Assembly (NCBI RefSeq): GCF_008831285.2
Contig: NC_045142.1
Location: 4,347,501-4,411,500 of the forward strand
Source of the DNA: Nymphaea colorata
Taxonomy: Eukaryota; Streptophyta; Magnoliopsida; Nymphaeales; Nymphaeaceae
Length of the DNA stretch: 64,000 bases
Direction: 5' to 3'
Shown here: one piece after another, positions 35,401-44,867 of the stretch
Layout: the number at the start of each line of letters is the position of its first letter
Position numbering within the stretch: position 1 is the first letter of the stretch
The notes under the pieces: generated by a model
Seen by the model: only the letters and a program-made list of their open reading frames with translations
Database searches by the model: none
What the model was told of the DNA's origin: nothing
Made by a program: the position numbers and the translations under genes

Positions 35401-37317
35401 AGTTATTTCTTATAAACTTATCATCATACAATCATTTTTTAGAATTTACTCTTAAAATACTTTCATATATAAGTGAAAACCCTAAAAAAATTTATCTTTC
35501 AATTAATGAAAGCAAAATCAAAAACTAATTATTTTGTTTTTTTGTTTCTATTAACAAATCCACCCCACCACTTAAGCATTAAATACTTAAACCAGAAAAA
35601 AAAAAAAAAGAATGAATTCAAAGACAGCAAGATCTTGGCATGCAGCAACTAGACCTTGAGCATGGGTGAGACCAAAATTGCACCATCCCAATAAGTAGGC
35701 TGCCTTTTGTGCACAAGAAGGGCCACTGCACCACCCATGGCTTCACCTAGAAGATACCTCAACTTGTTCCTGTTCTCTTCCTTCTCTAGGAAAACCAAGA
35801 TACTGAGAAGCAAGATATACATAAGGTACCCCATTTGGGAGAGCTTGTTTGTTTTGGTTCGCTTCGCTTACCGGTGATGCTGGTGAAGAAATCACTACAA
35901 TCGTCGACAACGTCGTCGAAGTTGGAGATGTATCCCTGGAGTCCTGATGATTTCCCATGGCCTTCATAGTCGATCCCATGCACTTCCATCCCTTCTCGTG
36001 CCAATCTTATGCCTGTACCTGTTGCGCCGAATATATGTGTGACCAAGCAATGGCCAGATGAGACATTGCTTTTTGAAACATGAAATACCAGATGAGACAT
36101 TCTGATGTCAAAACTTGGCAACGCAGCTTAATCTCTGACTTTGTAGCATAGTTTGTCGCATAAAATGCGTATTATTCGAAAAATGTGTATAATACCCGAG
36201 AAATAAGTCACCAGTATAAAACGGCAATTTGATGCGTCTTTTTTAAAAAAAACACATCACAAAATAAAAAAAACATGAAAAAGCAAGTATTAAAAACATT
36301 CTTTCCTATTTTTTATTAATTTTTATTTTTTTATAATTTTTAGGATTTATTAATTGTTTTAAATTTTTAAAAATTTACATCAATTTTCTCGAGATATGCA
36401 ACTTTGGAGCATTATACTGAAGAAATTTATCGCCATATAATATCCGTACATGATATATGTGACAACACTTTGGGCCATTTTTTTCAAAGTTGATTATCAT
36501 AGGTTCAACTCTCAAGATGCCCAAATCCTTAAAAACCTGATGTGCATATTAGTTTTTAATGAATTTTATTCTTATATTTTTAATTATTTGTTAATTGGCT
36601 CATGAAAAAAAGGATTAAAAAATTAGTTGCAGAATAGAATAATGGTGAATACCAAGCACATTTTAGATGCCCTGAACACACACGAACACACAAAACATTC
36701 ATTGGCACGATAAACCATTGCTAAAAGTTCTAATAGTTGCTGCACTATAAAGTGTCATTAATCTAGGCATTTTGTAGTCACATATTTTAAATTTTTATGT
36801 ATTTGATTTAAATTTTCGTATATACAGTAGATAAAAAAAAAAAAAGAGAGTTCAGGGTGCAGAGAGAAATTACCTTTCATCGAGATGCTGCATTCCATGG
36901 CGTACCCTGTTTGCTGGGAAAGAAAAATCAATCAAACACGAACAAAGAAAAACAAAAAATCATGTCCGGAAGGGAACGACGGCGATCACCGTGGAGAAGA
37001 AAGACCAATCCCTTCGTCTCGTGTTTCCGGGGTCGCCATTTGCAGGTGAAGAGCTTCAACCCTCGCCGGTTGATGAAGAACTCCTGGAACGAACCCAGCC
37101 GATCATGATCTCAACAAAATACATTCACTGAAACAGAAATCGAGTGAAATAAACAAGAAATCCTGAGGTTTCATGGTGCTTGCCCCTTCGTATTTCACAT
37201 CTGCTGCATGTTCTCCCTGCAGAAAACAACACCAAATTAGCAGATTTAACCCACAAACTGGTTTTGATCAGAAACGAAGATGACGGCTTCCCGGGATCCT
37301 ACCAACCGGGCGCTCAT
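32483..37317 (-). CDS. Monoacylglycerol lipase-like protein, copy D, catalytic serine replaced by alanine (spliced, 9 exons)
   Basis: Coding exons on the minus strand: 37303-37317, 37184-37216, 36990-37083, 36874-36906, 35872-36018, 35655-35785, 35183-35320, 34951-35049 and 32483-32803, giving an unbroken 336-aa frame. The fold motifs are all there: FLLHG, GIDYEGHGKSSG, SPMLK, HGEEDHVTDPSVSKLLY with Asp243, and NMWHYL with His273. The nucleophile elbow, however, reads GEAMGG: codon 123 is GCC where copies A, B and C have TCC (Ser). A serine hydrolase without this serine is expected to lack esterase activity, so this may be a pseudoenzyme. Exon 1 encodes MSARL, four codons more than in the other copies. 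Intron 2 has a GC donor (GGG|GCAAGC). Intron 8 is 2.1 kb and contains a copia fossil. Frame conservation argues against simple decay, but a recent single change is also possible. Confidence 0.85.
33408..33560. repeat. GAGCTCAAGCTTG-rich repeat
   Basis: Recurring words GAGTCGAGC, GAGCTCAAGCTT and AACTCAAGCTTG over about 150 bp are typical of a small repeated element. It sits just left of the copia fossil, within intron 8 of copy D. Confidence 0.4.
33600..34800 (+). mobile_element. Ty1/copia-type retrotransposon fossil in intron 8 of lipase copy D
   Basis: Pieces of a copia polyprotein can be recognised on the plus strand, including a reverse-transcriptase active-site-like VCMDDIILTCDD segment near 34695-34735 and upstream text resembling the start of the copia RT region. 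The element is clearly broken, with multiple breaks and no long frame. I could not find its LTRs, so the ends given are approximate. It lies antisense to the host gene. The amount of damage suggests it is old. Confidence 0.7.
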
Positions 37318-38131
37318 CTTGGTGATCGGAGAAAGAGGGAGAGAGAGAGAGAGGGAGAAATTGATCGATCGATCGAATTGAATTTTAACTTGTGATCGAA
37401 TGGGAGAAGCGGCGGATTTGCTGAATCGGCCACCGATTCGAGTCTGGATTAGTCGATTCTGATAGCATTTGTTGTTCTCCCAGAAATGGCGGTGCGGATC
37501 ACTGGGTGCGGCCAGCTGATAACTTCCTCGCCTATTTTTGGTGGATTTGATAACGAGTGACATACAATTTTGGATTAGATTTGAGTGGTTTGGATCGAGT
37601 CATGTGATCCACAAAGCAGGAATGGAGCAGCCAAGATTAGGTTGTACCCTCTACTAAAACTGGTAACTTGTATGTATGGTTGCATATTTGGATTTGAATT
37701 CAGATTTGGATTTGAATCCAAAATGTTATAAGAATTGCCAAAGATCGAATTCGAATATGACATATCAATGGTCAAATCTAAATTTTAAAATATTGTTTTT
37801 AAAATTCCAAATTCGATTCTAATAGGAAGAATGCAAAACCATAATTGAATAGAAAATCATTTTGTTTCAAATATTTATTGGACTGGAAAAAAAAAAGGAA
37901 GGAAAGTAGGAAGCTCTGTACCATGGATGATTTATGAAAAGTAGAAAGGCTCTTATTAACACAAGGAAAACTTGATAAGCACTTTTTCGAAATAGTGCAT
38001 AAATTGGTAGTCAAAAGTGAATCTTCTTTTCCCGTATAAAAGCCCTTGTGGCTGTGGAATTAGGGTTTCTCTCACGGTCTCTCTGTTCGTCGTCGTCCTC
38101 AATCTGTTCCACCGCAGCGTTCGAATCCGCC
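37318..38131. other. Divergent intergenic region between lipase copy D and RPL35
   Basis: The copy D start and the RPL35 start are about 810 bp apart and point away from each other, so both promoters lie here. Next to copy D is a GA-rich 5' UTR candidate (37325-37360). The middle (37541-37830) has family 1-like words such as TTTGGATTTGAATCCAAA. The right end holds the RPL35 core promoter. Confidence 0.6.
38035..38068 (+). promoter_or_regulatory. RPL35 core promoter: TATA box and telo-box
   Basis: TATAAA lies at 38035-38040. TTAGGGTTT, the reverse complement of the telo-box AAACCCTAA, lies at 38060-38068, just downstream, followed by a pyrimidine-rich run (TCTCTCACGG) that looks like a transcription start region. 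Telo-boxes are common in promoters of plant ribosomal protein genes. Confidence 0.6.
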
Positions 38132-40545
38132 ATGGGTGAGCTTTACCGATTCGGAGTTTTCTAATCCTTTTCAATTTAATGGAATGGAAATTTTGTTTTT
38201 CTTTCACGCGTTTTCATTTCCTCCATTTTTTTTTGTTTAGCATTTTTGAGTAATCTCTGTTGGTTTCTTCTCGTTTTCCTCTGATAGCGAGAATCAAGGT
38301 TCACGAGCTCAGGACGAAGACTAAGACGGAGCTTCTGAACCAACTGAAGGATCTCAAGGCGGAGCTCGCTCTGCTCCGTGTCGCGAAGGTTACCGGCGGC
38401 GCCCCGAACAAGCTCTCCAAGATGTATGCTTTTCGCCCCCTCTTGTATCTGTTGTTTTTTCGTCGTCCCTAGGGTTTCTTCTGTTCTTCCTTGAGATCAC
38501 TTCTCTAAAGTCTCTGATTGAGTCCTTTTGTTTTGCTTTTTTGTGCTTACGTTTTCGTTGTTTTTGGAAATGCAGAAAGGTCGTGAGGTTGTCGATCGCA
38601 CAGGTGCTGACTGTCATCTCGCAGAAGCAGAAGGCCGCGCTCCGGGAGGCGTACAAGAAGAAGAAGTACATTCCACTCGATCTGAGGCCAAAGAAGACCC
38701 GTGCTATCAGACGACGCCTCACAAAGCATCAGGTTGGTATTATTTATTTACTTTTCACCTATTTCTATTTTACGTTTCGTTGGTGGTTCTAGCTTGGTAT
38801 TTTCCACACAAAATCAAGGAGTCCTTATTGTATGTCCGTGTGTTCATTCTATGCACTATCGTCATTCCAGCGTGTGGGAGTTTCTTAACGCATGCTGATT
38901 TGTGGAATTTATGTAGTTTACATATATTATGATGAATTGGTATAAGGACAATCAAATTATGTTTTTTGACGATGGGTGATGACTTCTCAAAGAGATGCAA
39001 GTTGTTTTCACTTGTGCGGTTGTTCAAATATCGTATATCGTGCTCCTTATATTTTGTTTCCAGGTGTATACGCAGAGAATATGTAGTAGTTTATATTTAG
39101 TGAATTGGTTCATTTTGGGGAAGGCGTGCCTTAGAATTCCAACTGGTATTTGAAATTTAGAAACTGTCCTAAAGAAACTTTATTATGTTATATGTCTGCA
39201 GTAGTACCTATGCGATGTTGTTTTATGCTCATTGGTATCATATCAGCAGTAAGCCCACGAAGCCATGTTTTCTTCAGTTACTGGTGACTGGAATTTGGGT
39301 ACTACTTTAGTTTCTCTACAGCTGCCAAAACACAATATAACAAAACCATTTTGTAGGAATTGGACTTTTGGCCGATGATACTGATTTCAAACCTTTAGAG
39401 CACTGGAAAAGCAGTAGACTAGGAGGAAGGCAATTATATGCAATTGCGTATTAAGAGATACTTGATATACATGAAATAAAGCTGACTTTTGCAGAATTCG
39501 CAATTGTTCTATATGGAAAGACAATTCTCTTTGAAATGTGAATTCCCATTTATTCCAATTAGCGTTCTATGTGAATCAGGATTCTCATCACTAGTTATCC
39601 CGATTTCAAACCACAGGAATCAGTCTTCTAGTGGTAGGAGTCAAAATTCCTTTGTTACTAGTGCTGCCGTGTGTTCCCAAGGCTTTCATATCGAGTCTCA
39701 AACCATCATCAGTGATCCATATTTTTGTGTATCAACTACCAAGGCTCTTCAGCGTCACTGTCCTGAACCATCTACATAATCTCATGATGGAAAAAACTTT
39801 GAATTTCAAGATTTCTGGATAATGTTGTTGAATCCTGTTTTTGCCAATGTTTAGGTGCAGAATATCGTGATCACAATATATGGATATTCAGATGCTTAAT
39901 ACGATTCATGCTGTAGCTTTTAGTGGCAATGCAGCTTGTATGCTCTGTGATGCATATAATGGTTGATGTTGTGCACTAAGTTATGCTTGAGGCAGTGTGT
40001 TTACAGTAGCTAACGTTTGTTTTGAGAACCATACATGTGCATATATACTCTGCTTGTCTCTTCTCTGCTTCCTAATGGGAGATATAACTCCTGAATTGAA
40101 CTTTGATCACTTGGAAAAGCTTCCATGTCTGTTGTCTTCTCCAACTTTCCGTTAAACCATCTTTTGCAGGTCGGGTGCATCCTACTTTTGCAACTTGAAA
40201 ATTGCATGGATGTTATAGAGGCCTTTAATATGTCTACTTGGCCATGACATAGGGATGGAATGGTGGCCTAGTAGGATATGGTCAGGCTATTTGCTTCCTT
40301 AGTGATGTACACAACCATGCCATGTTGTGATGTTTCTCTTTCATGCAAGCTCAGAAGCTTATGCCGATTATTAGGTTGATTATCAAAATGAGAATGTATT
40401 CAACGCCTGCTTGATGGTCAAAAATCTGTTTCTTATTTCTAATTCGACAATTGTTGCCGAACTTGTGCAGGAATCTTTGAAGACAGAACGCGAAAAGAAA
40501 AGGGAAAAATATTTTCCGTTGAGGAAATATGCCATCAAGGCTTAG
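38132..40545 (+). CDS. RPL35: 60S ribosomal protein L35 (uL29), spliced, 4 exons
   Basis: Cytosolic ribosomal protein uL29, which sits near the polypeptide exit tunnel of the large subunit. Coding exons are 38132-38135, 38288-38423, 38576-38732 and 40471-40545, giving 123 aa, the usual length of plant L35. The product starts [14 protein letters not shown], contains [22 protein letters not shown] and [13 protein letters not shown], and ends [10 protein letters not shown]. The start codon is again at an exon edge: exon 1 ends ATGG and the alanine codon is completed in exon 2. Introns 1 and 2 are both 152 bp; intron 3 is 1738 bp and shows no gene of its own that I can recognise. The protein is very basic, as expected. 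Identification is firm; the splice sites (GT-AG throughout) restore the conserved protein exactly. Confidence 0.97.
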
Positions 40546-42441
40546 ATGTAGCCAAATCAAGCCAGTAATTGCTTTTGGTTAGATGAACTAAAATTATTTT
40601 CCAATTTTGGGGAATTGATTTTGTTAGTTTTTTGGATTTCCTCCGTGATATTTTCTTGTTCTGTGTTGAACCGTTGCGTTTGCATCATTTATATCAAGCT
40701 GTCTCTCTGCATCTCTCTCTTCCACACGCACGTGTTTTAGTTGGACTTGTTATGGTTTCATAAGTCGTAGATCCATGGAATTTTATTCAAGTCTCCCTAT
40801 ATTTTGGATGGGGATGGGACAAGCTCTAGTGAGCATATTATCAGATTATGACCAGGTAGATGTACCCAAATATATTGTGAACTCTTGACCTTTAGCTTGG
40901 TCTTTCGTTCAGGCCTAGCAGCCAGGTGGATGGTGCTCTTAGCCTTCTTAACTCTTGCTATAAAAGTAGTCTTGTTAAAATTCCTTGGCCAGTCTGAACA
41001 CTTGCTATGAGAGCAGTCGTTTTAATAGTTCAAACATAATCTGATGGTTGGTCTGAATTCGAACTGAGCAGTTGCATTGAATAAAAAAATAGGGTGGGAG
41101 TGGGACGTTGTTCAGGGTTTTTTTTTACACACATATTGTGATTCAATTGCGTTCGAAAATTTAAATGAAGTATGGTTATATTTTTTTTTTGTCAATGAGC
41201 GGGACGCAATGGAAGCCATATCCAGTCTGAATACTTTGGGCAGAAATTGAAGGCAGGCAACCTAGCGGGTGTCGTCCTATCTCGATGCACGTTTCAATCT
41301 ATTGAAGAAAATTTTTTGTTAATTTGAGACCGTCACAAAGAATCCGATGCACTTTCGAATTTTATTAATTTTTTATATTATATCATCTGAAGCAAAATGT
41401 TTTTGAGTTTCACATTCTTGACCTCCCTCACCTCGAACCCTTCTGCTGAAGCCTCCTGATCTACAAATATGTTGTTTCCTTTGAACCGTAGTGATAAACA
41501 TCGACAACCTTCTGATTTATCCAATATTAGACCATAGATTTTGAATGTATGCCGGGAGAACCGTGTAATTTTATAGCGTCTTTGGATAATCGCCAGTTTT
41601 ATCATCACAACTGAAATCCTTTTTATCATTGACGTTTTTTTTTCAAGTATATTTATTACATGTACTGGCAAACTTCTCAAGGTTTTTCATAGCTTTATCA
41701 TCATTAGTGTTGGCTTGTCTTACTTTTGACGGCGTTAAATTGATGACAACCGGTTTTTAACATAACTTGCTTTACTCGAAGAAACTTCCCTTAACGTAGT
41801 CTAAATCAGGCAAACGGTTCCATGTTTTCTCTTCTTGCATCATGAACGAACTTGACAAGTGCAAAACAAGTTGATTATCATTGACATGGTCCGTCAATCT
41901 GGTTTTTGGTTGATAGATTATTCCGTCTTGTGAATGTAATGAGCATATGTTAGACGTGTACCATACTATCAATAATGTACATTGTATATGTATGTGCGAA
42001 AGATAATATATAAGTATGAAATAAGAGATAATATTTATGAGATAACAAAACTGTATGAGATAATGTCAAACATCAATATAAGATAATGTTTATGAGATTG
42101 AGATAATGCTAAACATAAGTATGAAATAATGTATATGAAATGATAAAATATTTATAAGACAACGAGATAATAGAGAGATGTATGAGATAATACTTATGTG
42201 TTTTTTTATTATTCAATGGTCATAACGATGACAAATTTTATTTTTATCTCCAAATCTTTTTTTTTGTCGGTTTTTTTTTTTATCATCATTAAAATGACAC
42301 ATTAAATTACATACGCAGAAACAACTTCTATAACTATCTTTACCTTTTACAAACACATGTAATGCTTAGGTCTCGCCTCTCGGCGCAACTAAAATTCCAC
42401 TATATTGCTCATTTAAGAAACGTTTGGTTGTCGAACATCGA
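40546..42441. other. RPL35 3' flank and intergenic, no gene seen
   Basis: The first 200 bp or so are the likely RPL35 3' UTR. The rest is AT-rich. Around 42000-42210 the words GAGATAATG and TATGAGATAA recur many times at irregular spacing, giving a degenerate local repeat on the way to the tRNA gene. Confidence 0.6.
42000..42210. repeat. Degenerate GAGATAATG-rich tandem repeat
   Basis: Roughly ten variants of (TAT)GAGATAAT(G) occur in about 200 bp without a strict period. Confidence 0.5.
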
Positions 42442-42514
42442 TCCGTTGTAGTCTAGTTGGTTAGGATACTCGGCTCTCACCCGAGAGACCCGGGTTCGAG
42501 TCCCGGCAACGGAA
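42442..42514 (+). tRNA. tRNA-Glu (anticodon CTC)
   Basis: A full cloverleaf can be drawn: acceptor stem TCCGTTG with CAACGGA, anticodon stem CTCGG with CCGAG around loop CTCTCAC (anticodon CTC), and T arm CCGGG/TTCGAGT/CCCGG. The discriminator base is A. No intron and no encoded CCA, as usual for a nuclear tRNA gene. A T run follows within 15 bases and could end RNA polymerase III transcription. The gene ends about 200 bp before the ATG of the PPR gene on the same strand. Confidence 0.95.
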
Positions 42515-42716
42515 TTTAATTTTTTGCTCCGTTTTCTGGTTCGTCCCTTTCCCCACTCTTGCCTGTTTGAGTGAAGGTATCAGGGTCTCGTTTTCCCTTT
42601 GTTGTTTCGTGGAAGCCATTTTGCAGAAGTCATTACCTTTGTCTTCCTCGTCTCGTTGTAGTTCTTCTTCCTCGAAGAATGACGAAGAGCCTTCCTCCAT
42701 TCTGCACTGGGCGACC

Positions 42717-44867
42717 ATGGCGAAGTTTCTCCCTTCTCGTCGCATACTCCCTACCAGAACTCTCCCCCGATTCAGCTCAAGGCTGTTCGGTCAAGCCATT
42801 GTCCATGCCCACCTGAAGCAGATTCAGAGAGCCCATGCCCACCTCCTAGTGAATGGCCTCCATGAGGACGACAGCCTCTTAGCAGACACCATCTTCCACG
42901 CCAAACAAGGCTCTTACTATGACATTCTGTACTGCCGCCTAATCTTCGATCGGATCCCCAGCCCCACGGTTTCTACATGGAACTGTCTGATCAGGCTCTA
43001 TGCAGATTCCTACTGGGACGCCTCGTATTCCTTCCTTCTGTACCGGGAAATGCGGCGTCGGGCAAACCAGCCTGACCATCTTACGTTTCCCTTCTTGCTC
43101 AAGGGCTTAGGCAATGGTGGGACGCTTTCAGACGCCGTTTGCGTCCACACCCATGTTCTGAAATCGGGATTTTTGTCGGATTTGTTTGTACAGACCTCGT
43201 TGATGAGTTTTTATACGAAATTTTGTTGTATGGAGTACGCACACCAAATATTCGATCAAATGAGTGAACGAGATACAGCGTCTTGGAACGTTCTGATTGG
43301 TGGGTATTCGCAGAAAGGCTGCTTAGGATCCGTCTTTTCGGTTTTCCAGGGGATGCGGCGTCTGTCTTATTGCTCACCGGATTGTATCACAGTTATGAGT
43401 TTGATGCAGGCCTGTGTGGGGGAAGACAATCGGCAAGTCGGGGAGTCCATTCATTGTTTGGTAATTAAGAATGGCATGGAGAAGGACGTTTCAGTCAAGA
43501 ACACGCTGATTGCCATGCTTGGCAAGTGCGAAGATAGCGAATCGGCCGAGTTATTATTTAGTGAAATGGACCCGCTTGATCGGAACACGGTGTCTTGGAA
43601 CGCCTTGATTTCAGGTTGCTGTTGTCAAGAGGATTCTACCGGAGCAGTAAATATTTTCAATCGGATGCTGCAGTCGGATGAAAGACCTGATCTGGGGACT
43701 ATTTTGAGCTTGGTCTCAGCATTGGCTGAATTTGATATGCTGCCGGCTGGAGGAAGCATTCATTGTTATGTTCTCAAGGCTGGTTTCGATTCAAACATCT
43801 CCGCGGGGAATGCAATTATTTCAATGTATTCAAAATGTGGGGATGCGCAGGCTGCATATCAAGTTTTTGCTGAGATGAGAACGAGAAACCGCGTCACCTG
43901 GACTTCCATTGTTTCTGGGTTTGCTCAAAGTGGTTGCTCAGATGAAGCTAAACAGTTATTCAAGGACATGTTAATGGCTGGTGAGAAACCTGATTCCGTG
44001 ACTATAGTCGCCATGCTCTCTGCTTGTAGCATCTCGGGGGATCATGAATATGGAAAATGGATACATGACTACACAATTGCAGGAGGGCTCATTACTAATG
44101 TCATTGTCTGCAACGCGTTGGTGGACATGTATGCTAAATGCGGCAGCATGAGTGATGCTCGCCAAGTTTTTGAAAGAATGCAGGAGAAGAACATTATCTC
44201 TTGGACAACTATGATACTGGGTTACGCCATGAATGGAGAGTTCAAAGAGGCACTCAATATTTTTTCTGAGATGCTGAAGTTGGGCATAAGACCTAATCAT
44301 GTTACTTTTCTTGCTGTTCTCTCAGCATGCGTTCATGGTGGTCTATTGGAGAAGAGCCTACAGATTTTTCACTCCATGACTGCTACGTATCATATACTTC
44401 CCAGGTTAGAGCACTATGCTTGTGTCGCTGACCTTCTAGGTCGCCAAGGGAACATCCAACAAGCACTGGATTTAATACAAAGTATGCCCGTTAGACCTGA
44501 TGCTGGTATATGGGGTGCCTTGCTGGGAGCTTGCAGAATTCACCACGAAATCGAGATAGGAGAGTTTGTTGCAGAGAGACTTCTGGAGCTAGACCCAAGT
44601 GCTGTTTCCCATGTTTCCATGGCCAATATATATGCAGGAGAAGGGAAATGGGAAGGTGCTGCAAGATTAAGAATGATGATGAAGTCGAAGAAAGTAAAGA
44701 AAACACCTGGTTGCAGTTTTGTTCAAGCAAATGGCAGTACTCATTCATTTGCTGTTGAAGATAGGTCACATCCTGAACATCGGATGATTTATGAAGTTGT
44801 TGATGGGTTGGCATTACAGCTGAAGGGCATTGAAGTCGTGGAAATTGAAGAAGCGGTAAATTTTTGA
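42717..44867 (+). CDS. Pentatricopeptide repeat protein, PLS class, E subclass, probably mitochondrial
   Basis: Intronless 716-aa PPR protein; such proteins bind organellar RNA sequence-specifically, and E-subclass members usually act in C-to-U editing together with DYW-type partners. I chose the ATG at 42717 (ACCATGGCG, good context). The frame is open for 50 further codons upstream but has no ATG there. The N-terminus (MAKFLPSRRILPTRTLPRFS) is rich in Arg and Ser and poor in acidic residues, like a mitochondrial presequence. About 14 P/L/S repeats follow (phrases such as SWNVLIGGYSQKG, NALVDMYAKCGSMSDARQVF and SWTTMILGYAMNGEFKEALN), then E-type motifs from about residue 590 (IWGALLGACRIHHEIEIGE, KKTPGCSFV, HSFAVEDRSHPEH). 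No DYW domain is present. From memory it resembles Arabidopsis At4g19191; that needs a database search. Confidence 0.93.
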   Translation: MAKFLPSRRILPTRTLPRFSSRLFGQAIVHAHLKQIQRAHAHLLVNGLHEDDSLLADTIFHAKQGSYYDILYCRLIFDRIPSPTVSTWNCLIRLYADSYWDASYSFLLYREMRRRANQPDHLTFPFLLKGLGNGGTLSDAVCVHTHVLKSGFLSDLFVQTSLMSFYTKFCCMEYAHQIFDQMSERDTASWNVLIGGYSQKGCLGSVFSVFQGMRRLSYCSPDCITVMSLMQACVGEDNRQVGESIHCLVIKNGMEKDVSVKNTLIAMLGKCEDSESAELLFSEMDPLDRNTVSWNALISGCCCQEDSTGAVNIFNRMLQSDERPDLGTILSLVSALAEFDMLPAGGSIHCYVLKAGFDSNISAGNAIISMYSKCGDAQAAYQVFAEMRTRNRVTWTSIVSGFAQSGCSDEAKQLFKDMLMAGEKPDSVTIVAMLSACSISGDHEYGKWIHDYTIAGGLITNVIVCNALVDMYAKCGSMSDARQVFERMQEKNIISWTTMILGYAMNGEFKEALNIFSEMLKLGIRPNHVTFLAVLSACVHGGLLEKSLQIFHSMTATYHILPRLEHYACVADLLGRQGNIQQALDLIQSMPVRPDAGIWGALLGACRIHHEIEIGEFVAERLLELDPSAVSHVSMANIYAGEGKWEGAARLRMMMKSKKVKKTPGCSFVQANGSTHSFAVEDRSHPEHRMIYEVVDGLALQLKGIEVVEIEEAVNF

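Noticed and set aside
38733-40470. Possible snoRNA in the 1.7-kb intron 3 of RPL35
   Set aside because: Some TGATGA words are present, but I could not pair them with D boxes, closing stems and a target guide.
42567-42716. 50-codon N-terminal extension of the PPR frame
   Set aside because: No ATG occurs in this part; the frame opens with a TTG. The ATG at 42717 has good context and starts a presequence-like segment.
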